NCBI RefSeq assembly: GCF_005937185.1
Contig: NZ_VCNI01000002.1
Location: 868,001 to 932,000 of the forward strand
Reading direction: 5' to 3'
Source: Flagellimonas algicola
Lineage (GTDB): Bacteria > Bacteroidota > Bacteroidia > Flavobacteriales > Flavobacteriaceae
Length of the DNA: 64,000 nt
Made by a program: the position numbers and the translations under genes. A model generated the notes under the pieces. That model did not search any database. It saw only the letters and a program-made list of their open reading frames with translations, and had not been told where the DNA came from. Shown piece after piece: positions 40,458-49,325 of the stretch. How positions within the stretch are numbered: the first letter of the stretch is position 1; every line of letters begins with the position of its first letter.

Positions 40458-40820
40458 GTGGGGAAAATAAAGCTTAACAATATTAGGGTACACTCCAACC
40501 ATGGGTGTTTAAAAGAGGAGATGCTTATTGGAAGTGATTATCGGGTAGATTTGGAAGTTTTTGTGAATCTTTCTGAACCTTCTACGTCTGATAAGTTAAG
40601 CGATACAGCAGATTATGTTTATCTCAACAATATTGTCAAGGAAGAAATGGCTGTTCGTTCCAATCTTTTGGAACATGTGGCCAAACGAATTCTAGATCGT
40701 GTTTTTTTGGAATTGTCCACCGTTTCCAAGGCGGAAATAGAGGTCGCAAAAATCAATCCTCCCATAGGAGGAGATGTACAGAGTGTAAGCGTGGTTTTAA
40801 AGGCTGAAAGACCTGCTTAA
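40458..40820 (+). CDS. folB: Dihydroneopterin aldolase
   Basis: Folate biosynthesis enzyme that cleaves dihydroneopterin to hydroxymethyl-dihydropterin and glycolaldehyde. The 120 residues fit the family. Start codon is GTG 40458, since the conserved opening KIKLNNIRVHSNHGCLKEE follows at once. Other markers are SDTADYVYLNNIVKEEM, LLEHVAKRILDRV and the C-terminal AKINPPIGGDVQSVSVVL. It is separated from sprF by 42 bases with a promoter-like element, so it is probably not part of the spr operon. Confidence 0.92.
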   Translation: MGKIKLNNIRVHSNHGCLKEEMLIGSDYRVDLEVFVNLSEPSTSDKLSDTADYVYLNNIVKEEMAVRSNLLEHVAKRILDRVFLELSTVSKAEIEVAKINPPIGGDVQSVSVVLKAERPA

Positions 40821-40865
40821 AGGTTTGGGTAAGCTAAAAAAAGTAGTACATTTGCACCCTAAAAT

Positions 40866-40936
40866 GGCATCGTGGCCGAGTGGCTAGGCACAGCTCTGCA
40901 AAAGCTTGTACAGCGGTTCGAATCCGCTCGATGCCT
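40866..40936 (+). tRNA. tRNA-Cys (anticodon GCA)
   Basis: Acceptor arms GGCATCG (40866-40872) and CGATGCC (40929-40935) pair perfectly; the anticodon GCA is at 40898-40900 in loop CTGCAAA; the T loop has GGTTCGAATCC. The discriminator is T, as typical for tRNA-Cys. CCA is not encoded. One pair at the base of the anticodon stem appears mismatched. Confidence 0.95.
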
Positions 40937-40940
40937 CAAG

Positions 40941-40967
40941 AACCCAACCAAATGGTTGGGTTTTTTT
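40941..40967 (+). terminator. Terminator after tRNA-Cys
   Basis: AACCCAACCA (40941-40950) and TGGTTGGGTT (40953-40962) pair around AA and a T run follows. The T run overlaps the last codons of the LysE-type gene on the other strand. Confidence 0.85.
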
Positions 40968-41625
40968 ATTCGCTAATGCGTTCTATGCCCTCTTTGATAT
41001 CAAACTTTTCCTTGGGTAAAAATCCCTTGATAATTAAGACTATTCCACAAACAATGATTACCAATCCAAGAACTTTTTTGATCAATACAATTCGTTCCTT
41101 GGTCAAATATTTTTTCAATTGTTTGGCCAATAGAATCTTAAAGACATCAGTTATAAAATAAACAACAATCATAGTGCTGAAGAACACCAAGATCCTGTTT
41201 GGATTATTGTCCAAACTAGGCCCCACAATCACAATCAATCCCAACCAAAATGCCAGCACCCCTATATTGATGAAGTTTAAAAGAAATCCCTTTATCATCA
41301 ACCCAGCGTAAGTGCCTTTTGAAGCTTTCAGATTTTCTTTTTTGGAAGCCTTCTTTGCAAAAATAACGATACCGTATACCAACAAAATCATACCTCCAAA
41401 GACAAAAAGACCTGGTTGGTTGCTCAGGTTTTCCAAAAGCTGAAAACTACTAAAGTAGGCTATCACCAAAAAGACAATATCAGCCACAATCACTCCAAAA
41501 TCAAAGCTAATACCGGCCCTAAAACCTTTGGTTGCACTTGTTTCCAAAAGCACAAAAAAAACGGGGCCAATCATAAAGGCCAATAAAAACCCCAAGGGTA
41601 TTGCTGCTTGAATGTCTTCTACCAT
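40966..41625 (-). CDS. LysE-family exporter
   Basis: A 219-residue inner-membrane protein with six hydrophobic segments. The N-terminal IQAAIPLGFLLAFMIGPVFF and ATKGFRAGISFDFGVIVAD are the LysE/RhtB family signature. The family exports amino acids or related small molecules; the substrate is not predictable. A charged loop (KKASKKENLKASKG) sits between segments three and four. It starts one base before the stop of the DUF2807 gene, so the two are cotranscribed. Confidence 0.88.
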   Translation of the reverse strand: MVEDIQAAIPLGFLLAFMIGPVFFVLLETSATKGFRAGISFDFGVIVADIVFLVIAYFSSFQLLENLSNQPGLFVFGGMILLVYGIVIFAKKASKKENLKASKGTYAGLMIKGFLLNFINIGVLAFWLGLIVIVGPSLDNNPNRILVFFSTMIVVYFITDVFKILLAKQLKKYLTKERIVLIKKVLGLVIIVCGIVLIIKGFLPKEKFDIKEGIERISE

Positions 41626-41626
41626 A

Positions 41627-42307
41627 CTAATCCATCCGAATTACTTTCCCGCCAAAAACTGTTTTTTCATCCATCTTTAAAGGATCCCCATACACCAGTA
41701 CCTCCCCACCTGCTTTAACATTAGCCTTTACATATTCTTTAGCATAGATTGCGGCATTTCCACCGGCATTCACGGTAATTGTGGAAAATTTGGTCTTGAA
41801 TTCCTTTCCGTTATATTCACCGCCAGTGTTGATAACCACATCTTGGGTGTCCGCAAAACCTTTTACTGCTATTTGCCCACCTGTGATTGCCTTGACCAAA
41901 AGCTGTTCTGTTTGACAGTTGATTTCCAATTCTCCCCCTTCCTGAGCCCTTAAATCCAACACACTTTGAACCATGGTTTCCTGCGAGCTTATTTTAGCAT
42001 CTTCATTGACATCTATAACCACCAGTTCTCCTGCATGGAATAAATCGACAAAGGTCCTGTAGCCACTAAAAATCTTGTCAATTTCCATTCTAATTTTTAG
42101 CACTCCATCGTTATTGACAATGGCCACTTTTTGTGTATGAGCCCCTTTGATTACGGCCTTATTTTCATCCGACTTTATCAAATTGATGGAAATTCCATCA
42201 AAACCCTTTACCTCTGAAAAAGATTCCAGTTCTTGAGTAAGCTGCTCTTCCTGTGCCTGCATCAGCTGAAACGAAATGAACAGCATCAGTATTCTAAAAG
42301 CTTTCAT
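41627..42307 (-). CDS. DUF2807 (head GIN) domain protein
   Basis: A 226-residue secreted protein with signal peptide (ends LMQAQEEQ). The body is repetitive beta-strand sequence with many Gly, Asn and Val residues, for example VINTGGEYNGKEFKTKFSTI and VNAGGNAAIYAKEYVKANV. This is typical of the right-handed beta helix of DUF2807 proteins. Function unknown; it is probably periplasmic or on the surface. It precedes the LysE-type gene. Confidence 0.85.
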   Translation of the reverse strand: MKAFRILMLFISFQLMQAQEEQLTQELESFSEVKGFDGISINLIKSDENKAVIKGAHTQKVAIVNNDGVLKIRMEIDKIFSGYRTFVDLFHAGELVVIDVNEDAKISSQETMVQSVLDLRAQEGGELEINCQTEQLLVKAITGGQIAVKGFADTQDVVINTGGEYNGKEFKTKFSTITVNAGGNAAIYAKEYVKANVKAGGEVLVYGDPLKMDEKTVFGGKVIRMD

Positions 42308-42356
42308 GTTTCAAAGTATTATGCGCAATTGGTTCACAAAATGTATTCCAAAAAAA

Positions 42357-44540
42357 TCACTTTTTCCTGCCCACAAGGGAAAAATCCAAATGTCTTTTTA
42401 TTAAATCCGTTTCCTTTACCATCACATAGACCTCGTCCCCTAACTGGTACATTCGTTTGGTACGCTCTCCCACAATGGCAAAATTACGTTCATCAAACAC
42501 ATAATAATCATCTTTGATATCCCGTATACGAACCATACCCTCGCATTTGTTCTCAATAATTTCCACATAAATGCCCCATTCCGTAACACCAGAAATTACC
42601 CCAAGGAACTTTTGGTTCCTGTGGTCTTCCATAAACTTGATCTGCATATACTTGATGGAATCCCGTTCCGCACTGGCGGCCAACAACTCCATATCAGAGG
42701 AATGCCGGCATTTATCCTCGTACAAGGTATCTTTTGGAGGTTTGCCCCCATCCAAATAATGTTGCAACAACCGATGCACCATTACATCAGGATACCTTCG
42801 GATTGGGGAGGTAAAATGGGTATAGTATTCAAAGCCCAAACCGTAATGGCCAATATTCTCTGTGGTGTAAATGGCCTTGCTCATACTTCTAATGGTCAAA
42901 GTATCCACCAGGTTCTGCTCCTTCTTCCCTTTTACATCTTTCAGCAGCTGATTTAAGGAGTTGTTCAAGCTTTTTTTATCCTTGAGATTAATGGAATGTC
43001 CAAACCTTGAAATAACCCCATTTAAAGCCATTAATTTTTCCTCATCCGGTTCGTCATGGATTCGATAAACAAAGGTCTTTTTTTGTTTGCCAATAAACTC
43101 GGCAACCTTCTTATTGGCCAATAACATAAATTCCTCTATGAGCTTGTTGGCATCCTTGGATTCTTTGAAATAAACGCCTTCCGGTTCATTCTTCGCATTA
43201 AGATTAAATCGCACTTCAATCTTATCAAAAGAAATAGCTCCAGCGTCCATCCGTTGTTTACGCATGATCTTGGCCAACTTATCAAAAGTCAAAATAGCCT
43301 CAACTACATCATCCGAAACGGTATATGCATCCTCCCTAATGGAAATCTCCTTTGGAATTTTAGCTTGTTTGGTTTCAATCACATGTTGTGCTTCCTCATA
43401 AGCAAAACGTTCATTGGAATTAATAGCAGTACGTCCAAACCATTGATTGATCAACCTGGCATTTTCATCTATCTCGAAAATGGCCGAAAATGTATATTTT
43501 TCTTCATTGGGTCTCAAGGAACAAGCCAGATTAGACAGCACCTCAGGAAGCATGGGAACCACCCTGTCCACCAAATAGACTGAAGTAGCCCGTTCGTACG
43601 CCTCATCTTCCAAAACTGTATCCGTTTGCAAATAGTGTGAAACATCCGCAATATGGATTCCGATTTCGTAGTTTCCATTTTCCAACTTTTGGAAAGAAAG
43701 AGCATCATCAAAATCCTTGGCATCTTTGGGATCAATGGTAAAGGTCAAAACATCCCGCATATCCCTTCGCTTGGCAATCTCGGATTCCTTGATGGAGGTA
43801 TCCAGGGTTTTGGCAAACTGCTCCACTTCATACGGAAATTCATACGGCAGACCATATTCTGCCAAAATGGAATGGATTTCAGTATTGTGTTCCCCCGGTT
43901 TTCCTAAAATTTCCAGAACTTCACCATAAGGAGAATCGGCATCATCTGGCCAATTACCTAAAGCTACCACAACCTTATCCCCATCTTTTGCCTTTTTCAG
44001 CTTATCCAGGGGAACAAAAATATCAGTATACATTTTTGGATCGGTAGGTCTAACAAAGGCAAAGGTCTTTTGCTTATCCACAATGCCAACATAGCTGCTT
44101 TTTCTTCGTTCCAGCACTTTGGAAATCTCCCCTTCAGGCTTCTTTCCATTCCGTCTGGGTCTTAGAAATATCTCAACCATATCGCCATGAAAGGCCTTGT
44201 TGAGTTTGTTGTATGGAACAAATATGTCATTATCAAAATCCTCAGTAATGATATACGCGTTCCCGCTGGTGGTCAAATCCACCTTTCCGGTGTAATAGGT
44301 ATGCAATGAAGGTTTCTTCTTGAACTTGCCCGTTTCCACTTCCAAGATTCTATTGGTAGCCTTTAATTGCCCCAATCGTTTGATTAAGGCGTTCCGGTCC
44401 CGGGTATCTGATATACCCATTTTAGAAGCTATCTGTTTGTAGTTGAAGCTTTTAGAGGGTTCTTTTTCCAGTACTGTAAAAATGCCCTTGGTAATCTCAT
44501 TCTTGCGTTGACTACTGGCTCTCTTCTTTTTCTTTGACAT
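42357..44540 (-). CDS. rnr: Ribonuclease R
   Basis: 3'-5' exoribonuclease of 727 residues. Order: a helix-turn-helix-like start (TKGIFTVLEKEPSKSFNYK), cold-shock domains with GNAYIITEDFDNDIFVPYN, the RNB catalytic domain with TIDPKDAKDFDDALSF supplying the metal-binding aspartates, TSPIRRYPDVMVHRLL and a C-terminal S1 domain (VISGVTEWGIYVEI). It processes structured RNA and acts in decay of faulty RNA. ATG 44540 follows an AT-rich gap of 590 bases. Confidence 0.97.
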   Translation of the reverse strand: MSKKKKRASSQRKNEITKGIFTVLEKEPSKSFNYKQIASKMGISDTRDRNALIKRLGQLKATNRILEVETGKFKKKPSLHTYYTGKVDLTTSGNAYIITEDFDNDIFVPYNKLNKAFHGDMVEIFLRPRRNGKKPEGEISKVLERRKSSYVGIVDKQKTFAFVRPTDPKMYTDIFVPLDKLKKAKDGDKVVVALGNWPDDADSPYGEVLEILGKPGEHNTEIHSILAEYGLPYEFPYEVEQFAKTLDTSIKESEIAKRRDMRDVLTFTIDPKDAKDFDDALSFQKLENGNYEIGIHIADVSHYLQTDTVLEDEAYERATSVYLVDRVVPMLPEVLSNLACSLRPNEEKYTFSAIFEIDENARLINQWFGRTAINSNERFAYEEAQHVIETKQAKIPKEISIREDAYTVSDDVVEAILTFDKLAKIMRKQRMDAGAISFDKIEVRFNLNAKNEPEGVYFKESKDANKLIEEFMLLANKKVAEFIGKQKKTFVYRIHDEPDEEKLMALNGVISRFGHSINLKDKKSLNNSLNQLLKDVKGKKEQNLVDTLTIRSMSKAIYTTENIGHYGLGFEYYTHFTSPIRRYPDVMVHRLLQHYLDGGKPPKDTLYEDKCRHSSDMELLAASAERDSIKYMQIKFMEDHRNQKFLGVISGVTEWGIYVEIIENKCEGMVRIRDIKDDYYVFDERNFAIVGERTKRMYQLGDEVYVMVKETDLIKRHLDFSLVGRKK

Positions 44541-45130
44541 CTACAGTTTAATTTTTTGAAAATTACGAATTATAATAAGGCAGCATCATTTTATGGCAAA
44601 CAATCGTTTCACACAGTTGTTTTATCAACATATATTAATATTCCCTTTTTCTTTCTTTTTTAAAATTTAGAAAAATGATGATTATGATAGCTTGTTGAAA
44701 TGTGGGATAAATAAATCTGAAAAAAATTGACTTCAACAGGTAAGAAAGTTTGTGAACAAACTATCAATGGAAAAGAAAATTAAAAATCAACGGATTAGAT
44801 TTTTAATGAACATAATTTGATAAGTGTTTTCAACATGAATTTCTTGAAAACTATATTCAAATTTTATGTTGACTACCGGAAATAATTGTTGCTTAAAGGT
44901 TGATTACTTTCTGATGGATTAAACGCAGAAATTTCGATTTTAATATGTAATGCCATTATTTTTTGAATAATAAAAATTTAATTCCCGCAAGTTGTTTACC
45001 AACGATCAACAAAAGACTATTTTTCTCAAAGTTCTGAATATGAAGGAACTGTATAATATGGCTGATATTTATCAACATCCCAACTTCAAAAGAATCGTAC
45101 CTTTGTATTTACCAATCTAAATCTTGAACA
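44541..45130. other. AT-rich intergenic region with repeated TCAACA motifs
   Basis: No gene is seen here between the divergent rnr and rpiB. GC is about 25% in the lines I counted, well below the genes. TCAACA occurs five times (44625, 44733, 44830, 45006 and 45072) and its reverse TGTTGA twice (44693, 44867). Two of these lie in TTATCAACA (44622-44630, 45069-45077), one mismatch from the E. coli DnaA box. A small inverted repeat AGTTTG-TGAA-CAAACT is at 44747-44762. Two very short open frames (44767, 44835) of 16-17 codons have no supporting features. Confidence 0.6.
45098..45105 (+). promoter_or_regulatory. Candidate -7 promoter element for rpiB
   Basis: TACCTTTG matches TAnnTTTG, 25 bases before the rpiB ATG. 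No clear -33 TTG. Confidence 0.5.
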
Positions 45131-45562
45131 ATGAAAATAGCTATAGGAAATGACCATGCCGGTACCGACTACAAACTGGCAATTATTGGCCTGTTAAAAT
45201 CAAAAGGAATTGAAGTCACCAATTATGGTACCGATGGTACGGATAGCGTAGATTATCCGGACTTTGTGCACCCTGTTGCCGATGATGTTGAAGCGGGTAA
45301 AGCAGACCTGGGCATTGTCATCTGCGGTAGCGGAAATGGCGCCAGCATGACTATCAACAAACATCAAAATGTTAGAGGGGCCTTGTGTTGGAGCAAGGAG
45401 ATTACCGCTTTGGCCCGTGAACATAACGACGCCAACATTTTAAGCCTTCCGGCTCGCTTTGTAGCACTACCACAAGCCTTGGAAATGGTAGAAACTTTTT
45501 TGAATACCGAATTTGAAGGCGGTCGACACGAGCGACGCATAGAAAAAATTCCCTGCAGATAA
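45131..45562 (+). CDS. rpiB: Ribose-5-phosphate isomerase B
   Basis: Interconverts ribose 5-phosphate and ribulose 5-phosphate (pentose phosphate pathway). At 143 residues it is full length. KIAIGNDHAGTDYK opens the protein, the active-site cysteine is in LGIVICGSGNGASMTINKH, with RGALCW and AREHNDANILSLPARF following. A CDF-family exporter gene follows after 9 bases. Confidence 0.95.
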   Translation: MKIAIGNDHAGTDYKLAIIGLLKSKGIEVTNYGTDGTDSVDYPDFVHPVADDVEAGKADLGIVICGSGNGASMTINKHQNVRGALCWSKEITALAREHNDANILSLPARFVALPQALEMVETFLNTEFEGGRHERRIEKIPCR

Positions 45563-45571
45563 GATGGATTA

Positions 45572-46489
45572 ATGGGGCACCACCACCATCACGGGCATTC
45601 GCATTCCCACAATGACTTAAAGGGAAGAAATCTTCTTATATCCATAGTTCTCAATATTGCGATTACCGTTTCGCAAGTTATAGGCGGGCTTATTTCGGGC
45701 AGTCTGGCACTTTTGTCTGATGCGTTACATAATTTTAGTGATGTCCTTTCCTTGATTATCAGTTATGTGGCTGCTTTGTTGGGACGAAAAAAGGCATCAA
45801 AAAATAAAACTTTTGGTTATAAACGTGCTGAAATCTTGGCAGCCTTCATCAACGCCGCAACCTTAATGGTGGTAGCTGTAATATTGATGATTGAAGCCGT
45901 GGAACGCTTTTTTGAGCCACAGGAAATTGAGTCCAACCTGGTGATTTGGCTGTCTTTGATTGCCATTTTGGGTAACGGCTTTAGTGTATTGCTGCTGAAA
46001 AAGGATTCTGAGGATAATATGAACATGAAATCGGCCTATCTGCATTTACTTACGGACATGATGGCCTCTGTGGCGGTTTTGTTGGGAGGTGTATTGATGA
46101 AATTTTACCAAATTTTCTGGGTGGATGCCGTGCTCACCATGGCCATTGCCCTGTATCTAATTTATATGGGATACGATTTGTTGAAGGAATCCACCAAGGT
46201 TTTGATGCTGTTTACCCCATCAACCATTGAAGTGAAGGAAATAGTGGAGTCCATTTGTACCTTGGAACCGGTAAAAAATGTACACCACGTACATATTTGG
46301 CAGTTGAACGAAGAGGAAATCCATTTGGAGGCGCATATCGATTTTAAGGAAGACATTAAACTATCGGAATTTGATAGAATATTGGTGGATATTGAAGAGC
46401 ATGTATATCATAAACATGGCATCAACCATGTAAACATCCAACCCGAGTTTGATAAATGTGATTCCAAAAGCGTAATTGTACAGGATTGA
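45572..46489 (+). CDS. Cation diffusion facilitator metal exporter
   Basis: A 305-residue inner-membrane exporter of zinc or similar divalent metal. The first residues are histidine-rich (MGHHHHHGHSHSH), a metal-binding stretch, not a cloning tag. Six membrane segments carry the metal site residues in ALLSDALHNFSDVLSL (H-x3-D) and YLHLLTDMMASVAVL (H-x3-D). The C-terminal cytoplasmic domain has HHVHIWQLNEEEIHLEAHI and HGINHVNIQPEF. Its stop overlaps the next ATG by one base, so the acetyltransferase gene is cotranscribed. Confidence 0.93.
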   Translation: MGHHHHHGHSHSHNDLKGRNLLISIVLNIAITVSQVIGGLISGSLALLSDALHNFSDVLSLIISYVAALLGRKKASKNKTFGYKRAEILAAFINAATLMVVAVILMIEAVERFFEPQEIESNLVIWLSLIAILGNGFSVLLLKKDSEDNMNMKSAYLHLLTDMMASVAVLLGGVLMKFYQIFWVDAVLTMAIALYLIYMGYDLLKESTKVLMLFTPSTIEVKEIVESICTLEPVKNVHHVHIWQLNEEEIHLEAHIDFKEDIKLSEFDRILVDIEEHVYHKHGINHVNIQPEFDKCDSKSVIVQD

Positions 46490-46932
46490 TGGAAATACAG
46501 ATTAAAACCTTTGATCAATTAACCACCAATGAGCTCTACCAGCTTTTGCAGTTGCGCAGTGCCGTTTTTGTGGTGGAACAAGATTGCGTGTATCAAGATG
46601 TGGACGGAAAGGATCAAAAAGCAATCCATGTTTTGGGAACAAAAGAAGGCAAACTTGCAGCTTACACCCGAATGTTTGGCCCTGGGGATTACTTTGATAA
46701 TCCAAGCATTGGAAGAGTGGTGGTTGCTCAGGACCAACGGCAATTTGGATATGGCAAGGTGATTATGGAAGCTTCCATCCAAGATTTGGAATCCCGATAT
46801 CCCAAGAAGACTCTAGAGCTTTCCGCACAGACCTATTTGTTAAGATTCTACAACAGTTTAGGTTTTAAGGAAACGGGTGCGGAATATTTAGAGGACGGAA
46901 TTCCGCATGTGAGGATGGTGCGAACCCAATAA
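46489..46932 (+). CDS. ElaA-type GNAT acetyltransferase
   Basis: A 147-residue GNAT protein like ElaA. LYQLLQLRSAVFVVEQDC matches the family start; the acetyl-CoA loop is RVVVAQDQRQFGYGKVIM. The tail SAQTYLLRFYNSLGFKETG is also conserved. The substrate of ElaA proteins is unknown. Start is ATG 46489, overlapping the stop of the CDF gene; a TTG one codon earlier is less likely. Confidence 0.88.
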   Translation: MEIQIKTFDQLTTNELYQLLQLRSAVFVVEQDCVYQDVDGKDQKAIHVLGTKEGKLAAYTRMFGPGDYFDNPSIGRVVVAQDQRQFGYGKVIMEASIQDLESRYPKKTLELSAQTYLLRFYNSLGFKETGAEYLEDGIPHVRMVRTQ

Positions 46933-46976
46933 AGCACTGAAATGCCTAATTTTATGAGTCTATAGCTAGGTAAAGT

Positions 46977-47366
46977 ATGACTTTTTACGAGAAGGAAATA
47001 CATAGAGTAGGCCGGATTATCTATGCCAACCGATCTCAGATTGACACGGTTATACGGACCCGAAAGTACTTGGACCGGAATTACGAAGCCAATGTGAACC
47101 TAAATCTATTGGCCAGAACCCATGCTGTTTCAAAATTTCATTTGTTGCGCCTGTTTAAAAAATACTACGGCCTTACCCCCGCAAAGTATGTAACGGACAA
47201 ACGCATTGCAATGTCCAAGCAACACCTGGAGAACGGAATGTCGGCAACCCAAACCTGTTTTGCGGTAGGATTCGAGAGTTTGGGGTCTTTTAGCACCCTT
47301 TTTAAAAGGAAAACAGGAAAAACTCCGTTCGAGTACCAAAAAGAGCAACTTTCGAGAAGCTTTTAG
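46977..47366 (+). CDS. AraC-type regulator consisting of the DNA-binding domain only
   Basis: A 129-residue protein. Residues about 25-125 are the two helix-turn-helix parts of the AraC family: NLNLLARTHAVSKFHLLRLF and a second part with TQTCFAVGFESLGSFSTLFKR, closing KTGKTPFEYQK. A separate sensor domain is absent. A VOC-family gene follows 46 bases later, and such pairs are common in Bacteroidota, so it may control that neighbour. Confidence 0.88.
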   Translation: MTFYEKEIHRVGRIIYANRSQIDTVIRTRKYLDRNYEANVNLNLLARTHAVSKFHLLRLFKKYYGLTPAKYVTDKRIAMSKQHLENGMSATQTCFAVGFESLGSFSTLFKRKTGKTPFEYQKEQLSRSF

Positions 47367-47412
47367 TAGTTTTATTCCACACCTTGCCCGCTCTAACCTA
47401 AATTGAAAAAAC

Positions 47413-47808
47413 ATGAGAGTTACTGTGATCAGCATACCCGTATTGGACCAGGAAAAAGCACTGCAATTCTATACCCTAAAATTGGGGTTTATCAAAAAAC
47501 GTGACATCCCCTTGGATGGCGGTAACCGTTGGTTGACCTTGGTCTCCAAAGATGCCCAAGATGGCCCCGAACTGCTTTTGGAGCCCGCCCCCCTTCATTT
47601 TGAACCCTCAAAAGTATACCAAGAAGAGCTTATGAAAGCTGGAATTCCCTATACCCAGTTTGATGTGGACGATGTACAAAAAGAATACGACCGGCTAGTT
47701 GAACTTGGCGTGGAATTTAGCGTAAAACCCACTGCAATGGGCACTTTAAAAGTTGCGGTTTTAAACGACACCTGTGGGAATAACATTCAGTTGGTGGAGG
47801 AATTATAA
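47413..47808 (+). CDS. VOC-family protein (glyoxalase-like)
   Basis: A 131-residue protein with the paired beta-alpha-beta-beta-beta VOC fold: VTVISIPVLDQEKALQFYT, LGFIKKRDIPLDGGNRWLTL, then TQFDVDDVQKEYDRLVELG and VLNDTCGNNIQLVEEL, where the final Glu is a metal ligand in the family. It could be a lyase, dioxygenase or binding protein; substrate not predictable. It follows the AraC-type gene. Confidence 0.88.
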   Translation: MRVTVISIPVLDQEKALQFYTLKLGFIKKRDIPLDGGNRWLTLVSKDAQDGPELLLEPAPLHFEPSKVYQEELMKAGIPYTQFDVDDVQKEYDRLVELGVEFSVKPTAMGTLKVAVLNDTCGNNIQLVEEL

Positions 47809-47890
47809 AAGTATCTTTCTAACTTTTATCGATTACTCAACCAATTACCCACTTCACTCATTCTTGATTTTATAAATTGACTCGAACAGG

Positions 47891-47898
47891 TACTTTTG
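47891..47898 (+). promoter_or_regulatory. Candidate promoter before 47923
   Basis: TACTTTTG matches TAnnTTTG, 24 bases before the GTG at 47923. A TTG at 47864-47866 lies 24 bases further upstream, close to the -33 spacing. Confidence 0.5.
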
Positions 47899-47922
47899 GT
47901 TTGAACGATTAACCAAACCATT

Positions 47923-48801
47923 GTGAAAAATCTCATATTATTCGCATTCTTATTAATTTTTGATTTTGCCTTTGGACAAACAACCGACTATTCGGGCGTG
48001 GTCATAGCTAAAAGTGATAAAACACCTTTGCCAGGAGCAATTGTGTTGGTCAAAGGCACAAAAATTGGGACACAAACCGACTTTGACGGGAATTTTAACA
48101 TCAGTGTTCCAGATTCTTTGAACACGCTGACCATTTCATACATTGGATTCAAAACACAAGAAATAAAATTGGATAAACCACGGTTACTAGAAATCTTTCT
48201 CAAAGAAGATTGTAACATATGTTATTTTGATTATCAAGATATTGGTGTTCATGCCATGAGTGGGGTATTAAATAACCCTATTGGGGGCCAGTTGTATTTT
48301 TCAACACCCGCCATGTTCGGTGGCACTACGTTAAAAACAAATTTCGCTTATCAAACCAACCTGAAGGAAAATAGGTTTTTAAATTCTTCCGTTAGTTTGG
48401 TCCATTTATTTATGGATTGTGGGTTTGATTTGGACCTAAAAGCATCCCTCAGAAACGTAAATCACAACAATAATATAGACTCACAGAGCTATAGCTTTGA
48501 AAGCAGCATAAATATTAGGGGAATAAAACTTCTGGCTGGATTCAGTACTATAGATTACGTAGAATTGGATAAAAACAAAATGGTTAAGTCCAACGGGCCG
48601 TTGGTCGGTTTCGGCAAATGGCTCCATGATCCTTTCTATGCTGAATTTAAGGCAACAATGAGCATTTACAGAAACGTGAGCGAATATCAGGTGGAAGTGA
48701 AACGCAACTTCAGACGATTATCAACTTTTATCCGATATAATAAGATAGGGGGCTTTAATGAAATAAACTTGGGCGTAGGATATCAATTTAACTACTATTA
48801 A
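47923..48801 (+). CDS. Carboxypeptidase-regulatory-like domain protein, probable outer-membrane
   Basis: A 292-residue exported protein with GTG start at 47923 and signal peptide (ending FAFGQ). Residues about 23-90 form the CarboxypepD_reg-like beta domain known from SusC/TonB receptors: YSGVVIAKSDKTPLPGAIV, TDFDGNFNISVPD, ISYIGFKTQEI. The remainder (about 95-292) has amphipathic strands and ends LGVGYQFNYY, suggesting a small outer-membrane barrel. The plug domain of a TonB receptor is absent. Function unknown. The next gene follows 14 bases later. Confidence 0.7.
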   Translation: MKNLILFAFLLIFDFAFGQTTDYSGVVIAKSDKTPLPGAIVLVKGTKIGTQTDFDGNFNISVPDSLNTLTISYIGFKTQEIKLDKPRLLEIFLKEDCNICYFDYQDIGVHAMSGVLNNPIGGQLYFSTPAMFGGTTLKTNFAYQTNLKENRFLNSSVSLVHLFMDCGFDLDLKASLRNVNHNNNIDSQSYSFESSINIRGIKLLAGFSTIDYVELDKNKMVKSNGPLVGFGKWLHDPFYAEFKATMSIYRNVSEYQVEVKRNFRRLSTFIRYNKIGGFNEINLGVGYQFNYY

Positions 48802-48815
48802 AAAAAAAGGGACAA

Positions 48816-49283
48816 ATGAAAACCAAAGCCTCTTACTTGATTCTTTTTCTAGCATATTTTTCTTTTGGCCAATCTGATGAAGTCAATGATTTTTTTCAAC
48901 CCAAAGAGACCGATTCCTTATACATTAAAGCATTAGAAAATTACATTGAACAATTAGAAGATAGTGAGTCAAAAACCGTTTATATCGAGAATGAGAATTA
49001 CCTGATGAGAGTGCCAGAAACAATAGGTGGATCTGAAATTGTCAAGCTGGGTCTTGCAAATCGTAAAGCCCATTTTAGGAAAAACAAAAACCAATTGACC
49101 TTGGTAGAAGTTTCCCCATTGACAATTGAAAAAGGCTTTTTCTATATTACATTGGTTCCGTATAGGGCAAAATTAAAGGGAAAGAAAAAAATGGATTTAA
49201 TGTATAGCCATTTCCATTCTACTTATTTCAAATTTGTTGAAGGAAAACTTGTTGTCCACAAAACCGAAACCGGTGGAATTTAA
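48816..49283 (+). CDS. Secreted protein of unknown function
   Basis: A 155-residue protein I do not recognise. It starts with a signal peptide (MKTKASYLILFLAYFSFGQ) and is probably periplasmic or secreted. The mature part is charged, with an acidic helix (ALENYIEQLEDSESK) followed by strands (NQLTLVEVSPLTIEKGFFYI) and a basic loop AKLKGKKKMDLM. It lies in an operon-like position behind the carboxypeptidase-regulatory-like gene, so the two may act together. Confidence 0.6.
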   Translation: MKTKASYLILFLAYFSFGQSDEVNDFFQPKETDSLYIKALENYIEQLEDSESKTVYIENENYLMRVPETIGGSEIVKLGLANRKAHFRKNKNQLTLVEVSPLTIEKGFFYITLVPYRAKLKGKKKMDLMYSHFHSTYFKFVEGKLVVHKTETGGI

Positions 49284-49325
49284 AGAGAAACCCACCCTCC
49301 CAAAATAATTCCTTACATTCCCCTT

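Noticed and set aside
44767..44882. Two tiny open frames (16-17 codons) in the rnr-rpiB gap
   Set aside because: Too short and without a promoter, ribosome-binding or conservation signal.
45572..45610. Histidine-rich start (MGHHHHHGHSHSH) looking like a cloning tag
   Set aside because: It is in frame with a complete CDF exporter, where natural His-rich metal-binding tails are common; it is native.
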